From Linum tenue (Eukaryota > Streptophyta > Magnoliopsida > Malpighiales > Linaceae): 64,000 nt of DNA. The first letter of the stretch is position 1. Each line of letters opens with the position of its first letter. The stretch spans positions 29,609,633-29,673,632 of the forward strand of contig CAMGYJ010000009.1 in the NCBI GenBank assembly GCA_946122785.1. The letters are read 5' to 3'. The position numbers were made by a program, and so were the translations under genes. The notes under the pieces are model-generated. The model saw nothing but the letters and a program-made list of their open reading frames with translations, did not search any database and was not told the origin of the DNA. Below, one piece after another: positions 9,440 through 21,916 of this stretch.

Positions 9440-11188
9440 TCACTCTCACGGAACGGAACTAGCCCGCCAGCAGGCAGGCAGCTACAAACCCACACACACC
9501 CGACCCGTATCTCTGTCTCTCTTCTCCTTCTTCCTTCAACCTTGTTCTGCTGAATCTCCAGAGAGGGGAAAGCTTTTGCCTTCTTCTCGTCCTCCCAAGA
9601 TTCAAGATCCACTTTTTTCTCGGAAACCAATCGCGAGCCAACCAAAACAATCACCGGAAAAGGGACAAATTCCCTTTTCAATTCTCTAATTCTCCTCGAG
9701 GAGCTCCTCCTCGCCTCTCGAATACGTTTTGAGGTACCGTGAATTGTTCGTACTTTCTATCTCTCTCGCAATCGGATTTTCTTGGCCTGTTGATTGCTGC
9801 TTTCCCCTGTTTTGAACGCGTTCCTTTCGGCGGTTCGATGCCAATGCGAGCTACGCCCGTAGGTAGTTCGCAGTCGGAGAGGGATTTTCTTCCCTTTCGT
9901 TGCTTAATCTTGTTAACGCTTGCCGTTTTCCGTCGTCTGTTTGGTTGCTGAGGAAATTTTGTCTCAAATGGAAGTGTGGTTTAACGTTTTTTCCCCATCT
10001 CAAACTGGTGATTTCGATTTGGTTGCCCCCCTCTCTCTTTAGCTCCATAGAACTTTCCACTCCACTCACTTTGTCTCAGCGACCAAACACGGGTGAAGTG
10101 ATTTGGGAGAAGGCAGAATTCTTTATGTAAAGCTCTCTTGCTCTGTTATTGAGCATTTGAGTGTGTGAAGTGACGTTCCTTCTATAGTTCCTTGAGGACT
10201 TCTGCAATACTCTGAATTTCGACTTCAGATATTGTTTATCTGATCTAAAATTACTTGAAGCTCAATCATTTCTCATTTGAGAAGTGAATCAATTCAAACC
10301 TACTCTTAAGGTTTTCAATCTTTTTCAGCTTAGTTCATACGGCAGAGATTGCTCCCTGACCACCTGTTGGGTCAAATTTGAGCTGTAATTCCTGAAAGTA
10401 ACTTGAGGGGGCTGTTTGTGGGAGAGAGTCTTATAGTTATAGAGGTTAAACGGGCAAACCACGCAGCCTGAAACATGTTTAGGTTGGCGCCTTGAAGGTG
10501 AAGAGTAGTGTAAAAAAAGCAAAACTTTAGCTACTTTCTTGGATTTTACTTCCAGTGGAATATCTATCTTTTTCTATGTCCTTTGTTTGGGTCAACTGCC
10601 CTTTTCTCTGTTGACCTTAAAGTTTAGAACTTGAACTTGTGGTATACTAAATTCTCTCATAAGATTATTTATATTTCATAGGCTGCATAAACATGAGCTG
10701 ATGGAAATAGCTTAGTTTGCAGTAGGTAGCAGGTTATGGCATGATTCTGGTCTTATCTAATGGGTGTTTTAATATAGTGCAAGTTCTGATTGTGTGATAC
10801 GCCGTACGCTGTTCTTTCTACTTGTTGATTTCTTCCCTACTGTAGCTATGAGCTTGATAATGGGAACTATTTTCTTCCTTTTGGTATGCCTGAATGTGCT
10901 GCGACTAAAATCAGGCAACAAATTTGGACAGTAGGCTGCATATTTGTATCAAGCATCTTAAAGCAGAGGACAACTTAGAAGTGTTTGTGTGTGTAAAGTT
11001 ATTTTGCCAAAAATCGGATGTGCCACAAGATTGAGGGAGATGTTTCACTGATTATCAATCTGGTTCTCTGTTTCACAAGAACAGAGTTTCATTCTGTTAT
11101 TACTTATTACAAAGCAAGCTGTAACACTGTTATCATTGCTGTCTTTCTCTTACTCAGGTCTTTGTAGCCTTTTCTTTTGTCGGAGAAG
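9440..11188 (+). other. 5' UTR with a 1.4-kb leader intron
   Basis: Leader exon 1 (about 9440-9733) is CT-rich and ends GAG|GTACCG. The intron spans 9734-11157 and ends TTACTCAG. Leader exon 2 (11158-11188) runs into the ATG. A long first intron in the UTR is common in highly expressed plant genes. The frames inside it (for example 9739-9951 and 9900-10130) are not supported as genes. The junctions are inferred from splice consensus. Confidence 0.6.
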
Positions 11189-14100
11189 ATGGTTGCCTTT
11201 GGGAAAAAGCTAAAGGAGAGGCAAATTCAAGAATGGCAAGGGTACGTTGCAGTCACATACTGTCACATTAATGCAGTTTGTTTGGTTGCAATGAACTTAA
11301 CGAGAAATTATATACCAGAAATTTCTCGTTCTAGTGTAAAAAATGAAGGAGTCATCTCTTTCTTTTGATGACTTTGATATCTGTAGTCACTCTCTTTTAT
11401 GGAAACAGTTTGCAAGAGCGATGGTATAATTCTGTTATGTCCTTAAAATTTTTGTCATCTATTTATTGAACTTGTAAGGTTTCCAATTTATTTCTCATTG
11501 AAATTCACAAGGAAGTGCCCTTTACTTTGTCTTTACAGTTTCCTTATGGTATTTGTTTTTTCCTGTTCAGATACTATATCAACTACAAATTGATGAAGAA
11601 GAGAGTGAAACAATATGGCCACCAAATTGAAGTTGGAACACTAGATCGGCGCCATGTTCTCAAGGACTTCTCGAGAATGCTTGATTGTCAGGTACTTATT
11701 AATGCATGAGAGTCTGATTATGCTTTTTGTAATTGGCTATCTCTAGAAAATTTAGATTACGTATTCACTGATCTACCAATTACTTCAGATTGAAAAGATA
11801 GTCCTGTTTCTGTTGGAGCAACAAGGGCTACTTGCAGGAAGGATAGCCAAGCTTAACGAAGATCAGGATGCTCTACAACAAGAGCCAGATATAGCGAAGC
11901 TATCCCAGTTGCGGGAAAATTATAGGGATGTCGGGAGGGACCTTTTGAAGCTTCTTTTCTTTGTTGAAATAAATGCTGTGGGCCTGCGTAAGATCCTGAA
12001 GAAGTTTGATAAACGTTTCGGTTATCGATTCACCGATTACTATGTGAAGACTCGAGCTAATCATCCTTATTCCCAGCTTCAGCAAGTGTTCAAGCATGTG
12101 GTAAAATGCCACTCATACGCATTATCATATGATTCTGCCAGAGATTGATTACAGATCCCAAAGTGGGACTGTCCTTCCCATCCAAGTCTTGTTTAACTTA
12201 TTACTGGAAGTGCAGGGTCTTGGGGCAGTTGTTGGAGCCATATCCCGCAATCTTCATGAACTTCAGGAGCATCAAGGAAGTTTCTTATCCATTTATGATC
12301 AATCTGTGCTTCCGCTTGAGGTTATTGTTTGCTCCTTTCTGTTTAAGTTTTGAGTTTGTGATATCAAGTTGTGACAGCACTCACATGGCCAAAGACTGAT
12401 AGTAAACATATCTCTTAACAGGACTCTGTTGTTGATGCAATGAAAGCGGCAGTTGACCGGTTAAGCCACTCAACCAACTTCTTGAACTTCTTGGCACAAC
12501 ATGCACTTATTATGCAAGAGGAGCTTCCAACTCCCATTGAGGAGAGCATTGATGATAAGAGATACCATTTTATGTCTCTTATCCTGAATCTGGCAAACAC
12601 ATTCCTTTATATGATAAACACCTATATTATAGTACCCACAGCAGATGACTACTCCATGAGCCTTGGTGCACCGGCAACAGTTTGTGGTATTGTGATTGGA
12701 TCAATGGCTGTTGCTCAAGTCTTCTCTTCAGTATACTTCAGTGCATGGTCCAATAGATCATACTTCAGGCCTCTTGTGTTCAGCAGCATCGCTCTTCTGA
12801 TCGGAAATGTCATGTATGCAATGGCTTATGATTTCAAGTCAATCACAATACTTCTGTTAGGCCGGCTTTTCTGTGGGTAAGTAATTATTCAACTCCTGAA
12901 TATATATCTGCTTATTGTGTACCAAGAAAAAAAAATCAGGTCTATTCTCCTACTGTTTTTTTATTTTATTTTTGTAATTGTTAAACTATCAGTAAGTTAA
13001 TATGGCTCAGAGGGCTCTGAAGCAAAAAGGTTGGCAACTGCAATATGATATTATGAAGTCACTTAAATCTCATTAGTGGACTGATGTTAGCGCGCCAACT
13101 GGTTCATTATTGCTTTGATGTTACAGTAAATTACTCCTTGTACTGCAGGTTGGGTTCTGCTAGAGCTGTGAACCGGCGTTATATCAGTGATTGTGTGCCA
13201 CTTAAGCTACGTATGCAAGCTTCAGCAGGTTTTGTTAGTGCAAGTGCTCTCGGGATGGCCTGTGGCCCGGCTCTTGCTGGCTTACTTCAAACGGAGTTTA
13301 AAATTTACAAGTTCACATTCAATCAGAACACTTTACCAGGCTGGGTTATGGCTGTGGGTTGGTTCTTTTATATGATATGGCTGTGCATCTCATTTAGAGA
13401 GCCTTTTCGCCCGACACAAGATACCAATGTAGCTCCACAAACCAGTGATGGTAAACTTCTCCCCATTCCATGTATTGCATACATAATGTCATGTTTGTTT
13501 CATCTCAATCAATAATAATCTACTGCCTGCCATTGCTTGGGTCTGTTATCTTGGTAGAAGGCCACTACTTGTTTTCTGCATCTCTTACAGATAAAAAAGC
13601 TTATAACCAATGTTACACAACTCTGTAAGTTCAGATTGTGAGTCTAAAATATTAATTAAACATGGGGTACCTAGAAGCTTGTGTGAAGGAACTTCATGCT
13701 TAAAGAAACTTTGTGGAAGGATAAGTTATATGATATGATTTTCTATATATCCATAACTTGATAATTGAACTTGCTTTTTACAGTGAGTCTATTTGTCATA
13801 AGATATTCCATTTTAATTTAAATTTCAACTAATTCTAGTTCTTAAATTCTAGTCTATTGTTATATCAGATGGATTTTTAAATGAAAATGCAAAAGGAAAA
13901 TGATGACAGTTATGCCTTTTACTACACCAGGCATAAATTCTGCCAAACCATTTGGTTTAGCTTCAGCTTAAGTAACTCATAAGTTGGTATAGATAGCCCC
14001 ATATTTGGTTTAGCTTCAGCTTAAGTCACTCATAAGTGGGATAGACATCCCCATTATGCTTATACTCTGGTCCTTAGACTCTGCATGAGATTTACAGTTC

Positions 14101-15196
14101 AGTTGCTCAATCACCCGAATACTCGCTCTTCGATAATAATTTTGGTCTCGTGTTGAAAGCAGAACCAACGAGAAATGATGCTCTTGAGAAAGGTCTTCAG
14201 CAGCCATTGCTACCAAGTACAGAAGCCAATCAAGATGATGAAGATTGTGGGAGTGATGATGAATCTGAGGGATCCAGAGGACCAGCTAACTCACTTCGCT
14301 CTGCTTATAGGCTATTGACACCTTCTGTAAAGGTAAGATGAAGATGTATCTCTATACTTTATGAAACGTACAAGTGTTTTTTAACAACTTTATTTTTTAC
14401 CATTTGATAACTCTCTTGCCTGAATTGCAAAAACAGGTTCAGTTGTTAATATATTTCATGCTCAAGTACGCCATGGAGATTTTATTATCAGAGTCTAGTG
14501 TCGTCACAACGTACTACTTCGGTTGGTCTACTAGCTCAGTGGCAATATTTCTCGCCTGCTTAGGCCTCACTGTCCTTCCAGTGAATATCATTGTTGGAAG
14601 CTATATCAGTAACATGTTTGAAGATAGGTATAAGCCCATTATCTCTTCTGTCTTCCGGGATTCAATTCTATCTTGGTAGCAGCTCGAAATCATCATACTG
14701 ATTACCATTTCTTCGTCGTTGATCTCATTGGCAGGCAAATCTTACTAGCATCAGAAATCATGGTCTGTGTAGGCATACTCCTAAGCTTCCACATCTTAGT
14801 TCCATACACCGTGCCACAATACGTGTGCTCAGGACTCATTATGTTTGTCTCGGCCGAAGTACTAGAAGGTAAAGTATTCTACTCCCTTGCAATGCGAATT
14901 CAGTACTGTCATGATGAATTGAGCTTACTTGGTAACTTACTGCATACCTACTTCCAGGCGTCAACTTATCGTTGCTCTCGCGAGTCATGTCATCGAGGCT
15001 CTCACAGGGAACATACAACGGTGGACTACTCTCGACGGAGGCAGGTACCTTAGCTCGTGTGGTGGCAGACGTAACAATCACAATGGCGGGGTACTTGGGG
15101 CAGAAAACGCTGTTGAATGTGACTCTTCTACCTTCCCTTGTCATTTGCATAACCTCCATCCTCGCCACGTGCTTCACCTACAACTCGCTATATTGA
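11189..15196 (+). CDS. PHT5: Vacuolar phosphate transporter, SPX-MFS (PHT5/VPT) family
   Basis: Ten exons join in frame through GT-AG sites: 11189-11241, 11571-11691, 11789-12100, 12216-12320, 12422-12876, 13149-13450, 14163-14332, 14437-14627, 14735-14868 and 14958-15196, giving 693 residues, the usual family length. Residues 1-162 form the SPX domain, which senses inositol pyrophosphates. The basic cluster is present: Y19/Y20, K24, K27-K28 and the helix [10 protein letters not shown] (125-134). From about 247 a major facilitator domain begins ([19 protein letters not shown]), split by an acidic Asp/Glu/Ser-rich loop at about 465-490; the second half ends TCFTYNSLY. The family imports phosphate into the vacuole across the tonoplast. 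The ATG was chosen because [18 protein letters not shown] is the conserved SPX start. No break is visible. Which paralogue (PHT5;1 to 5;3) it is cannot be said from sequence alone. Confidence 0.95.
13950..14055. repeat. 53-bp tandem duplication in intron 6 of the transporter
   Basis: ATTTGGTTTAGCTTCAGCTT begins at 13950 and again at 14003. The two copies continue AAGT(A/C)ACTCATAAGT(T/G)GG before diverging slightly. The intron is otherwise normal and ends GAAAGCAG at 14162. Confidence 0.85.
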
Positions 15197-15400
15197 TTCT
15201 GTAGACTTATATCTATCACATTAGTAAAGCGAAGCAGCCAAATTTTGGTGTTTCTTCGCTTATAGCTATGTGATTAGGTAGTCTTCTTCTCCTTCTTGTT
15301 CTTCTGTGTCGGATCAGTTCTCCTGTATATTTGGTAGAAACCCAGCTCCATTAATTTCTCCATTGTTCTTAATAAAAATGTAGACGCACACCAACCTAGC
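15197..15400 (+). terminator. 3' UTR and poly(A) signal region of the transporter
   Basis: A T-rich stretch follows the TGA, and AATAAA occurs at 15371-15376. The cleavage site probably lies within the next 30 bases. 15401-16030 beyond it holds nothing I recognise. Confidence 0.55.
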
Positions 15401-16039
15401 TAGCCTAGCAGCATGTCCATTAAAGCGTTTGAGAACTGAGCCAGCTGCTTGCTGCCTCTAGCATAAGTAGATGGATTTATTTACTGTGAATTTGTTTTCT
15501 TCAGAATTCCTCACCAATCATATCCTTGGCCCCCAATGCTTCAATGCATATCATCTCCACTCAATGGTTACAAATAATTTACGATTTTTTACTGCTCCTT
15601 CGCCGGTTCCCAGAGGTTCGTGTCATAATTTACCGCACGTGGATGGTCATAAATAACTAGATACGAAGCAAACAAGAAACGAGATCCACACGCCGTAAAT
15701 TTTGACACGAAACTAGAAAACCAACGATACCACTTTAAATTTGGAGACAAAGGGAGGTGCAGACTTGGTTATACCTTGACCAGTTTGATGAGGGGATTAG
15801 TATCTATTACTATGTCTCATAGATAGGAAGAGTGTCCCTCTAAGCAATCCTAATACTCACCCATATATCCATCCACCTCCCTTTCTTTACAACTTCCAAC
15901 CAATCTTCCCTTCAACTTAGGGACATGGGAAACGAGAACAAACCCATATAATCAACATGAACAAATTTTTAGGCTAGTTTGCTTCCTCTCCCTATTCTCC
16001 TCCTAATCATCTTGTTTGAAGTTTAGTCTAAAAAAGAAG

Positions 16040-16235
16040 AATGAAAGGAAAGTTAACAACATTTATCAGTGTTTCACCCGTACCATACTGGTGGTTTGAC
16101 CGTAAAAATCTTATATCGGAGACTAAATCGATAGACGGTTTTAACAGTATGAAACGATCGAACCACGGTTCCAGTATAAAATACCCTATTACTGACTTTT
16201 CTCCTACAACCTCCTGCATGATTTCGCAATGCATA
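16040..16235. repeat. Dispersed repeat, copy 1
   Basis: This stretch shares TACCCTATTACTGA(C/T)TTT, (C/A)TACAACCTCC and GGTTTTAA(C/T)AGTAT with about 27295-27455, in the same order. The open frames on both strands here are chance products of the repeat. A TIR is not clear. It is probably a non-autonomous transposon copy. Confidence 0.6.
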
Positions 16236-16284
16236 TCTACAAACAAATTTTTGTTTTGGACCCATTTCCCCAATCATTTTTAAG

Positions 16285-16740
16285 CAAGGTTGTCAACCCG
16301 CTGGCTGACCTGGACCCGGTCGAGCTAGTGGGTCCAGGGTTAATGGGTCAACCGTTTTAGCCCGGTTTGGCCCGAAAATATGAAAAGAGTCATTATATTG
16401 TACTTATCCTGATAAATTATATAAAATCTTATCTAACATATGAGTTATAATATATAATATGACACCAAAATAACATATCGTACTTAGATCCAACATATAG
16501 TGAAAATTCACACACACTTATATAACATCAATATTCAAATGTTCAACTTACGATTCCAAAGATTGAGTTAGGCGAAAAGAAAAATCGAAAAATAGGCGCA
16601 TTTCGCAAACTAAAGAAAAAAATGACATAATTTGACCTCAAACCCGATACCTTGTAGTAGTCGACCCAACTGGTGCGTGCGGCCCATTTTTCTCATCGGG
16701 TCAGGGTCAAAATCGGTCGACCCATGGGTTGACAACCTTG
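16285..16740. mobile_element. TIR element (456 bp) cutting off the end of the Ulp1 gene
   Basis: Both ends carry CAAGGTTGTCAACCC in inverted orientation (16285-16299 and 16726-16740). GC-rich subterminal words (GGTCGACCC, CCGGTT) flank an AT-rich centre. I could not find a matching TSD (TTTTTAAG against TTGATATA), so the superfamily is open; the TIR resembles hAT-like MITEs. It abuts the Ulp1 catalytic domain and supplies that frame's last codons and stop. Confidence 0.75.
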
Positions 16741-17084
16741 TTGATATAGTTCAAGTCTGCCCATCTGGTTTTCCAATTTCGCTCCCTCTTTCCTGCCCAA
16801 AACTCAATGAAGTTCAAAGCAAAAACACCACATGAAATATAGTCGTTTTGTCTGAATCCAAGATCGAAATTCCAAGGGAACTCTTCAAAGTTGTATATCC
16901 TGTTAACCTCCCACCCAACGAAAGCCTGGACATATTTCACCAACTCCCTTCCTATGGTCTGATAGCGCGAATCATCCCAATCATGTTGCAGACTATTCAT
17001 CAATTGAAACTCCTTGTGCAGTAAATCAATGCAGTACACGACATAGTGATTGCCAACACAGAGGGGAAAGAACCACTGCACGAC

Positions 17085-17455
17085 AAGTGAATACATAACA
17101 TGTTAATAATATTCATTCATTTGTTAATAACAGGCGTGGTATATATTAAAAATCAAAGTTACTAATAGATATTAATAATCTCATCTTTTGTACGTTGTTA
17201 CTAATAATTATTAATAATGGCGGTTAATTTGTTAATAATGGCGGATAACTTGTTAATAATAGTCGAAAACCGTATTAATAACCAATGTCACGGCAAGTGA
17301 GTACATAATATGTTAATAATATCCATTCATTTGTTAATAACAGGCGATATATATATTAAAAGTCAAATATACTAATAGCTATTAATAACCTGTTAAAAAA
17401 AGGCGGATAATTTGTTAATAATAGGCGAACACCATATTAATAACCATAGTACGTA
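17085..17455. repeat. Tandem duplication of about 210 bp in the last intron of the Ulp1 gene
   Basis: CAAGTGAATACATAACATG at 17083 recurs as CAAGTGAGTACATAATATG near 17293. Both are followed by TTAATAATAT(T/C)CATTCATTTG and TTAATAACAGGCG. The unit is itself made of TTAATAA-(T/C)-GGCG words. The copies differ by scattered changes. One copy of the acceptor region is used by the last exon. Confidence 0.8.
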
Positions 17456-18599
17456 TAAAAGAAGGGATAGGATACATACAAATTGGCATTTCGTGAATGT
17501 CTTGTCTTCCAACCATGGGTACAGGAGGAATTCATCAATCAATGTATTGCGGTATTCTTGCTGAGTCAATTCCACCGGTGCCTCTTCACCAGGTTTTAGT
17601 TGTGCTAACTTCTCATCCATTTTTACAATTAGTGTTTGCTGCAAAACAGAACGATAGAAGGATGGGGTTAGCCACAATGGTCAAGAAAATTATGGAGTTA
17701 AAAGTTTGGGTAATACACTTACAACAAATAGGCATGAGAAAATCCATCTACCGACCACCCCATTGGTGTTACGAACCTCGACACGGTTGAGAAAATCTAA
17801 ATAACAATCTATAAAGCTATCCTCTATAAAGGAACCAGGATTGTTGATTTTGTATCCATCTTTGTGAGGGAAATGGTGTTATCCTGCAGCTTCCTCAACT
17901 CTTCATTCCTATATGGGGAAATAGAAAACATCAAGAAATGGTGGATTAGTAAATACAAAATTTGGTAGAGAAAATATATATATTGAAATCGGAGGCGTGT
18001 AAATAGAAGTGTACCATTCCCCTGGACCTTGCCAAGCATAACAAAGTGCCAGGTCCTCTCATAAATTCCCGTCAATGTAGAAAACATCGATAGGTTTTGG
18101 TTTAGCTCGTGACGCTTCTCCTTAGCAGGCACTTCTTCAACACCCTCATGTTGCTTCTCGTTAGGAGGTACCTCTTTCGAAACATCAACTCCCTTCTCCT
18201 TAACAGGTACAACTTTAGCAACTACCTTGGATTGATTTGCAGTGAATGGCGTCCTTACATATTTGGACTTTTTGACATCCCTCTTAGGCCTGGTTTCAAA
18301 ATCATCATCTGAGGGTACAACTAGGGGCTGAGATCTCTTCTTTCGTTTGTATACACGAGTCTTCACAGGTTGGTCCACTATGTACTCTGCAGCACCTCAA
18401 AATTGGCAATAAATAATTAGGTGTGCAGGTGTTAAAAATCCATTCATTTTGAATAATAATGAATAAGCAGCATGTTAATAATCAAAGCACAGTTCACATT
18501 CTTTAATTCAAACATGAGGCACATAATTGTTTCTAAAAAAAAGTGTATACAACGAATATATTTCGGAATTAGATTACTTACCGACTGTATCATTGTTTG

Positions 18600-19000
18600 C
18601 ACCAATACCAGATAATCCTCGTAGCTGGGACGCAGATTCATGGTCAGACGCAAGCCCCAGTTGAGATGCATTGACACCTCCCTTATCCTTTGTTACTGAA
18701 AGATTCAGATATGATTAATAATAATCATGCCAATACAGATGACGGGAGAAAACAATTTTATACGGAGCAAACGTGCTATTTGAATCATAAATAAGAAGTA
18801 TCTAACCAACATCGTCGTTTTGGGATAGAGACTCATGGTCAGACGCAAGTCCCTCTTCAGATGCATTGACACCTCCCTTATCCTTTGTTACTGAAAGAAC
18901 CAGATACGATTAATAATAATCATGCCAATATAGATGACGTGAAAAACAATTTTATACGGAGCTAAACATGATATTTGAATCATAAGAAAGATGTATCTTA
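18600..19000 (-). repeat. Tandem exon-intron duplication in the Ulp1 gene
   Basis: Two copies of a roughly 195-bp unit each hold an AG acceptor, a coding block (VTKDKGGVNAS-EEG/QLG-LASDHES) and the following intron. The blocks have GTTAG and GTAAG donors. The copies share GAACCAGAT/GATTCAGAT, GATTAATAATAATCATGCCAATA and TTTATACGGAGC in the intron. The repeat would have added a Ser/Asp/Glu-rich segment to the protein. Confidence 0.75.
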
Positions 19001-20639
19001 CCAGAAACGTCATTCTTGGATAGTGACTCATTCCGGCCATGAGATTCCTCATCAGAATCCGACGATTCAGCCCCACGCTTATCAAGCTCAACCTTACAGT
19101 CTCTGATTACACGACGTAGCAAGATAGCTTGACTACACAACACATCTAGTGACATACATGCATTGTCCCGCATAGCCACAATCTAAATGTATAAAAAAAT
19201 GTAACTAATTAATAATGGGGAATGACAACTGTTATTAAAATGTATGTTAATAATGTTTGCATAATGGTTAACAACAGTGAATATGATAGTTAAAATCACA
19301 ACAAACGTATTAAAATTAATATAAGAACATACCTTATATTGAAATTTGGTGGAACTTACCTCGCTAGTTTCCATGTGGTCAAGCCTCAAGCACAAGGCCC
19401 CAAAAATGGATCCCGACCCCAAAGAACCCTCATGCTCTTCCTCATTGTCACGCATCACATCCGCCCTTACCTTCCTAGCGATTTCCAATACTTCAGGCTG
19501 GGTGGTAGCTACTGTATTATCCTCCTTCGTTGTAGTGCCAAAAAAAGTCTTAGTCATAGGCTGAGAGGTCTTGAGTATGGGCACAGCTCGTAGTTCACTA
19601 GCATTCCGCAGCACCTCTGACTTGCGTGTTGATACACGAGAATCTGCCCAATACGAACAACTGGGGATCAATGTAGTCATAAACCCCTCTCTACCAAGGA
19701 CACTTGTCCGATCCAGAAAAGCACAAATGAGGAAGTGAACATCCCCCTCCACGTACTTCCTCGATTTATTTTTCATAAAAGCCGCACGCAGGCAACTGAT
19801 CATATGCCCACACCAGTTGTACTTGGTAAACTCGTCAACTAAGCGTCCCCTCATAAATCCCAAGTACTGATGACCCGCATTCCATTGGGGTCTAGCAAAT
19901 ATCCAATTGTCAGGAGGATGCACATTTGCACCCACGATTGGTCGTCATCAGTCCTATGCATAACTTCTTTCAACTTCACATTCTCTGGGCTGACACGACG
20001 TATGCCCAGACGTTCTGCCCACTTTTTAGAGGTAGGCGCTTGAAAGTAATCAAGTTGAGGAGAATTAGTACCCCGAGGCAACCCATAAACGCGTGCAATA
20101 TCAGACTCTGTGATGCGTAAACTCTGCCCGCCTGGCATACTGAAAGACATATTCCGGTGATCGAAATGTTGTGCAATCATCCTCAAGTAATCCTGATCAA
20201 TGTTGTGCATCGTCAAATTCAACACAAAACCAAACCCATACCCCTGAATTAGAGCAGCTCGAGCCGGAGTAATATTTTCCACCATCTTTATAACCTGAGA
20301 CATACTACATCTGTGGCTGAGTCTATCTCCATTATTTTCAACTGACTCGGTCAGCTTTTTCTCAGATGTTTCTTTGTTCGGCACAGTCTTACGGGAGGTG
20401 TTTTTGGTTCGAGCCATGATGTTGATAACCTACGTAATTGACATTAAAAAAACGGTGAATCAGATTGTTAACAACATGTAAAGTTTCATTATAAAAATGA
20501 TGCACGAAAATGTTAATAACACATTCAATTTATGTAAAATAAATTTCATGATTTAATTAAAATGCTAATAATAAAAATATAAGAAATACTACCCACGTTA
20601 ATGACCTAAACCATTCTGATTAACGATAACGATAATAAC

Positions 20640-20815
20640 TGTACTTATTATCGGTTAACATTAGATAATAATAATGTTAATAACACGTTAATATGTTAAC
20701 ATTAGATAATAATAATGTTAATAATAATGTTAATAACACGTTAGATAATATTAATGTTAAAAACACGTTAACATTAGATAATAATAATTTTAATAACACG
20801 TTAATACCCAAACAT
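20640..20815. repeat. AT-rich minisatellite (AACACGTTAACATTAGATAATAAT-like)
   Basis: About four to five degenerate units of GTTAACATTAGATAATAATAATGTTAATAACAC follow each other upstream of exon 1 of the Ulp1 gene. They contain many copies of TTAATAA and ACGTTAA. The same TTAATAA words fill that gene's introns. Confidence 0.8.
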
Positions 20816-20829
20816 AAAAAACCACATAC

Positions 20830-21060
20830 CTGCCGTGAAGCTACGGGGAGATGAAGACCGCCGTCGATAGTTTGTCGGGATAAACTCCTCAAAGTCTGGT
20901 CGCCGTCAATAGTTTTGTCTGGTCGCCGCCTGGTGACTGCCTGGTCGCCGATGAAGCTACGGGGAGATGAAGCCCGCCGTCGATAGTTTTGTCTGGTCGT
21001 CGCCGGGTCGCCGCCTGGTGACTGCCTGGTCGCCGCCGAAAAAAGAGACGTGTCGCCGGC
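20830..21060. repeat. GC-rich tandem duplication, about 115 bp
   Basis: GAAGCTACGGGGAGATGAAG and GCCTGGTGACTGCCTGGTCG each occur twice (near 20838/20953 and 20928/21016). The words TCTGGTCGCCG and CGTCGATAGTTT recur between them. This GC-rich block contrasts with the AT-rich sequence on both sides and may be the 5' leader or a terminal region of the transposon that carries the Ulp1 gene. 21061-21342 is AT-rich with no feature. Confidence 0.7.
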
Positions 21061-21916
21061 CGTTGTTCAGCAACTCACCTTCTTACGTAAAAAAAAAAAA
21101 CCTAAAGTGAAACTAATAAAACCCTACCGCATGCTACGTGAATAAACGGCAGGTAATTAATTAAAATACACTCATTAATTAATTAAAAATTTCTAATGCC
21201 AAACTACCCTTACCTACCTAAAAACGGCTCAACAACCATTAACTAATATCAATCAATCCAATGGCCGAAAATCACTTAAGGAACTCCTTAAGGATTTGAC
21301 CTTAAGGGCCTGAACCTATCTCTAGTATCGTCATATAGCAATATGGGTTGCAGCAGCGGTAATGTTGGCCGGCGCCGGCGGAGCAGTTCCATCTTTGCTG
21401 CTTACTCTTTTTTATATTTTATTTATGAATTGCATTTCTTTTTCGACGCTCCAATTCCAACTGACCGGCCAACTCATACTCTCTCCTTCTTCCTTGGATG
21501 CACTCTCTCTGCCTCTCAGCAAGGTACCTGTCTATATATCTTACAAATTTCATCACAGAATTATATATGAGATGCAAAATTTTCGAAAAGACATCAATGC
21601 TACAAATTTTAGGCCCTGATTAGTATTATTGTTGGTTTTTGGTTGTCTGTGTTACAGCTATAAAAAAAGCAGGGACTAAAATACGTGTTAAGTTAGATTT
21701 TTATTTTTGTTGTGCAATAGGTTGTGACAACTAGATCCAAATCAAGGAAACCAGGATTTATAGCGTTTTGTTGCCCATAAATTTATGATATTTAGCTTAA
21801 CTATTATTTAATAAATTTGGTTAAATGCTTACCAAAAATTGTGCATACATTCGCTCATATGCCTGCATATAGTTTAACAAAATTCATCCAAAATCTCATT
21901 TCAGTGCACTAATTTC

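Larger units (their letters stand above)
16741..20417 (-). pseudogene. DUF1985/Ulp1-type transposon-derived protease gene, decayed
   Basis: Exon 1 starts at 20417 (MARTKNTSRK) and carries a domain with GYGFGFVLNL and LRITESDIARVYGLPRG, then continues after a frameshift near 19870 as RLVDEFTKYNW to a GTAAGT donor at 19359. Middle exons (about 19180-19000, 18890-18810, 18700-18590, 18400-18050) are charged and include KSKYVRTPFTANQ. Exon about 17640-17480 ends TFTKCQF|GTATGT. The last exon (17075-16741) is the C48 protease domain: GNHYVVYCIDL (His), LMNSL where the catalytic Asp of DSL is expected, and QNDYISCGVF (Gln, Cys). Ulp1 enzymes cleave SUMO; this class occurs mainly in plant transposons. 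The frameshift, the Asp-to-Asn change and the truncated C-terminus argue for a dead copy. Middle exon limits are approximate. Confidence 0.7.

Noticed and set aside
9343..9689. Frames of 99 and 112 codons over the transporter leader
   Set aside because: They overlap the TATA box and the CT-rich leader and have no domain; the real gene starts at 11189.
14839..15177. 112-codon minus-strand frame
   Set aside because: It is antisense to the last exons of the transporter.
19926..20120. Plus-strand frames opposite the Ulp1 gene exon 1
   Set aside because: They are shadows of the minus-strand exon, which has conserved motifs.
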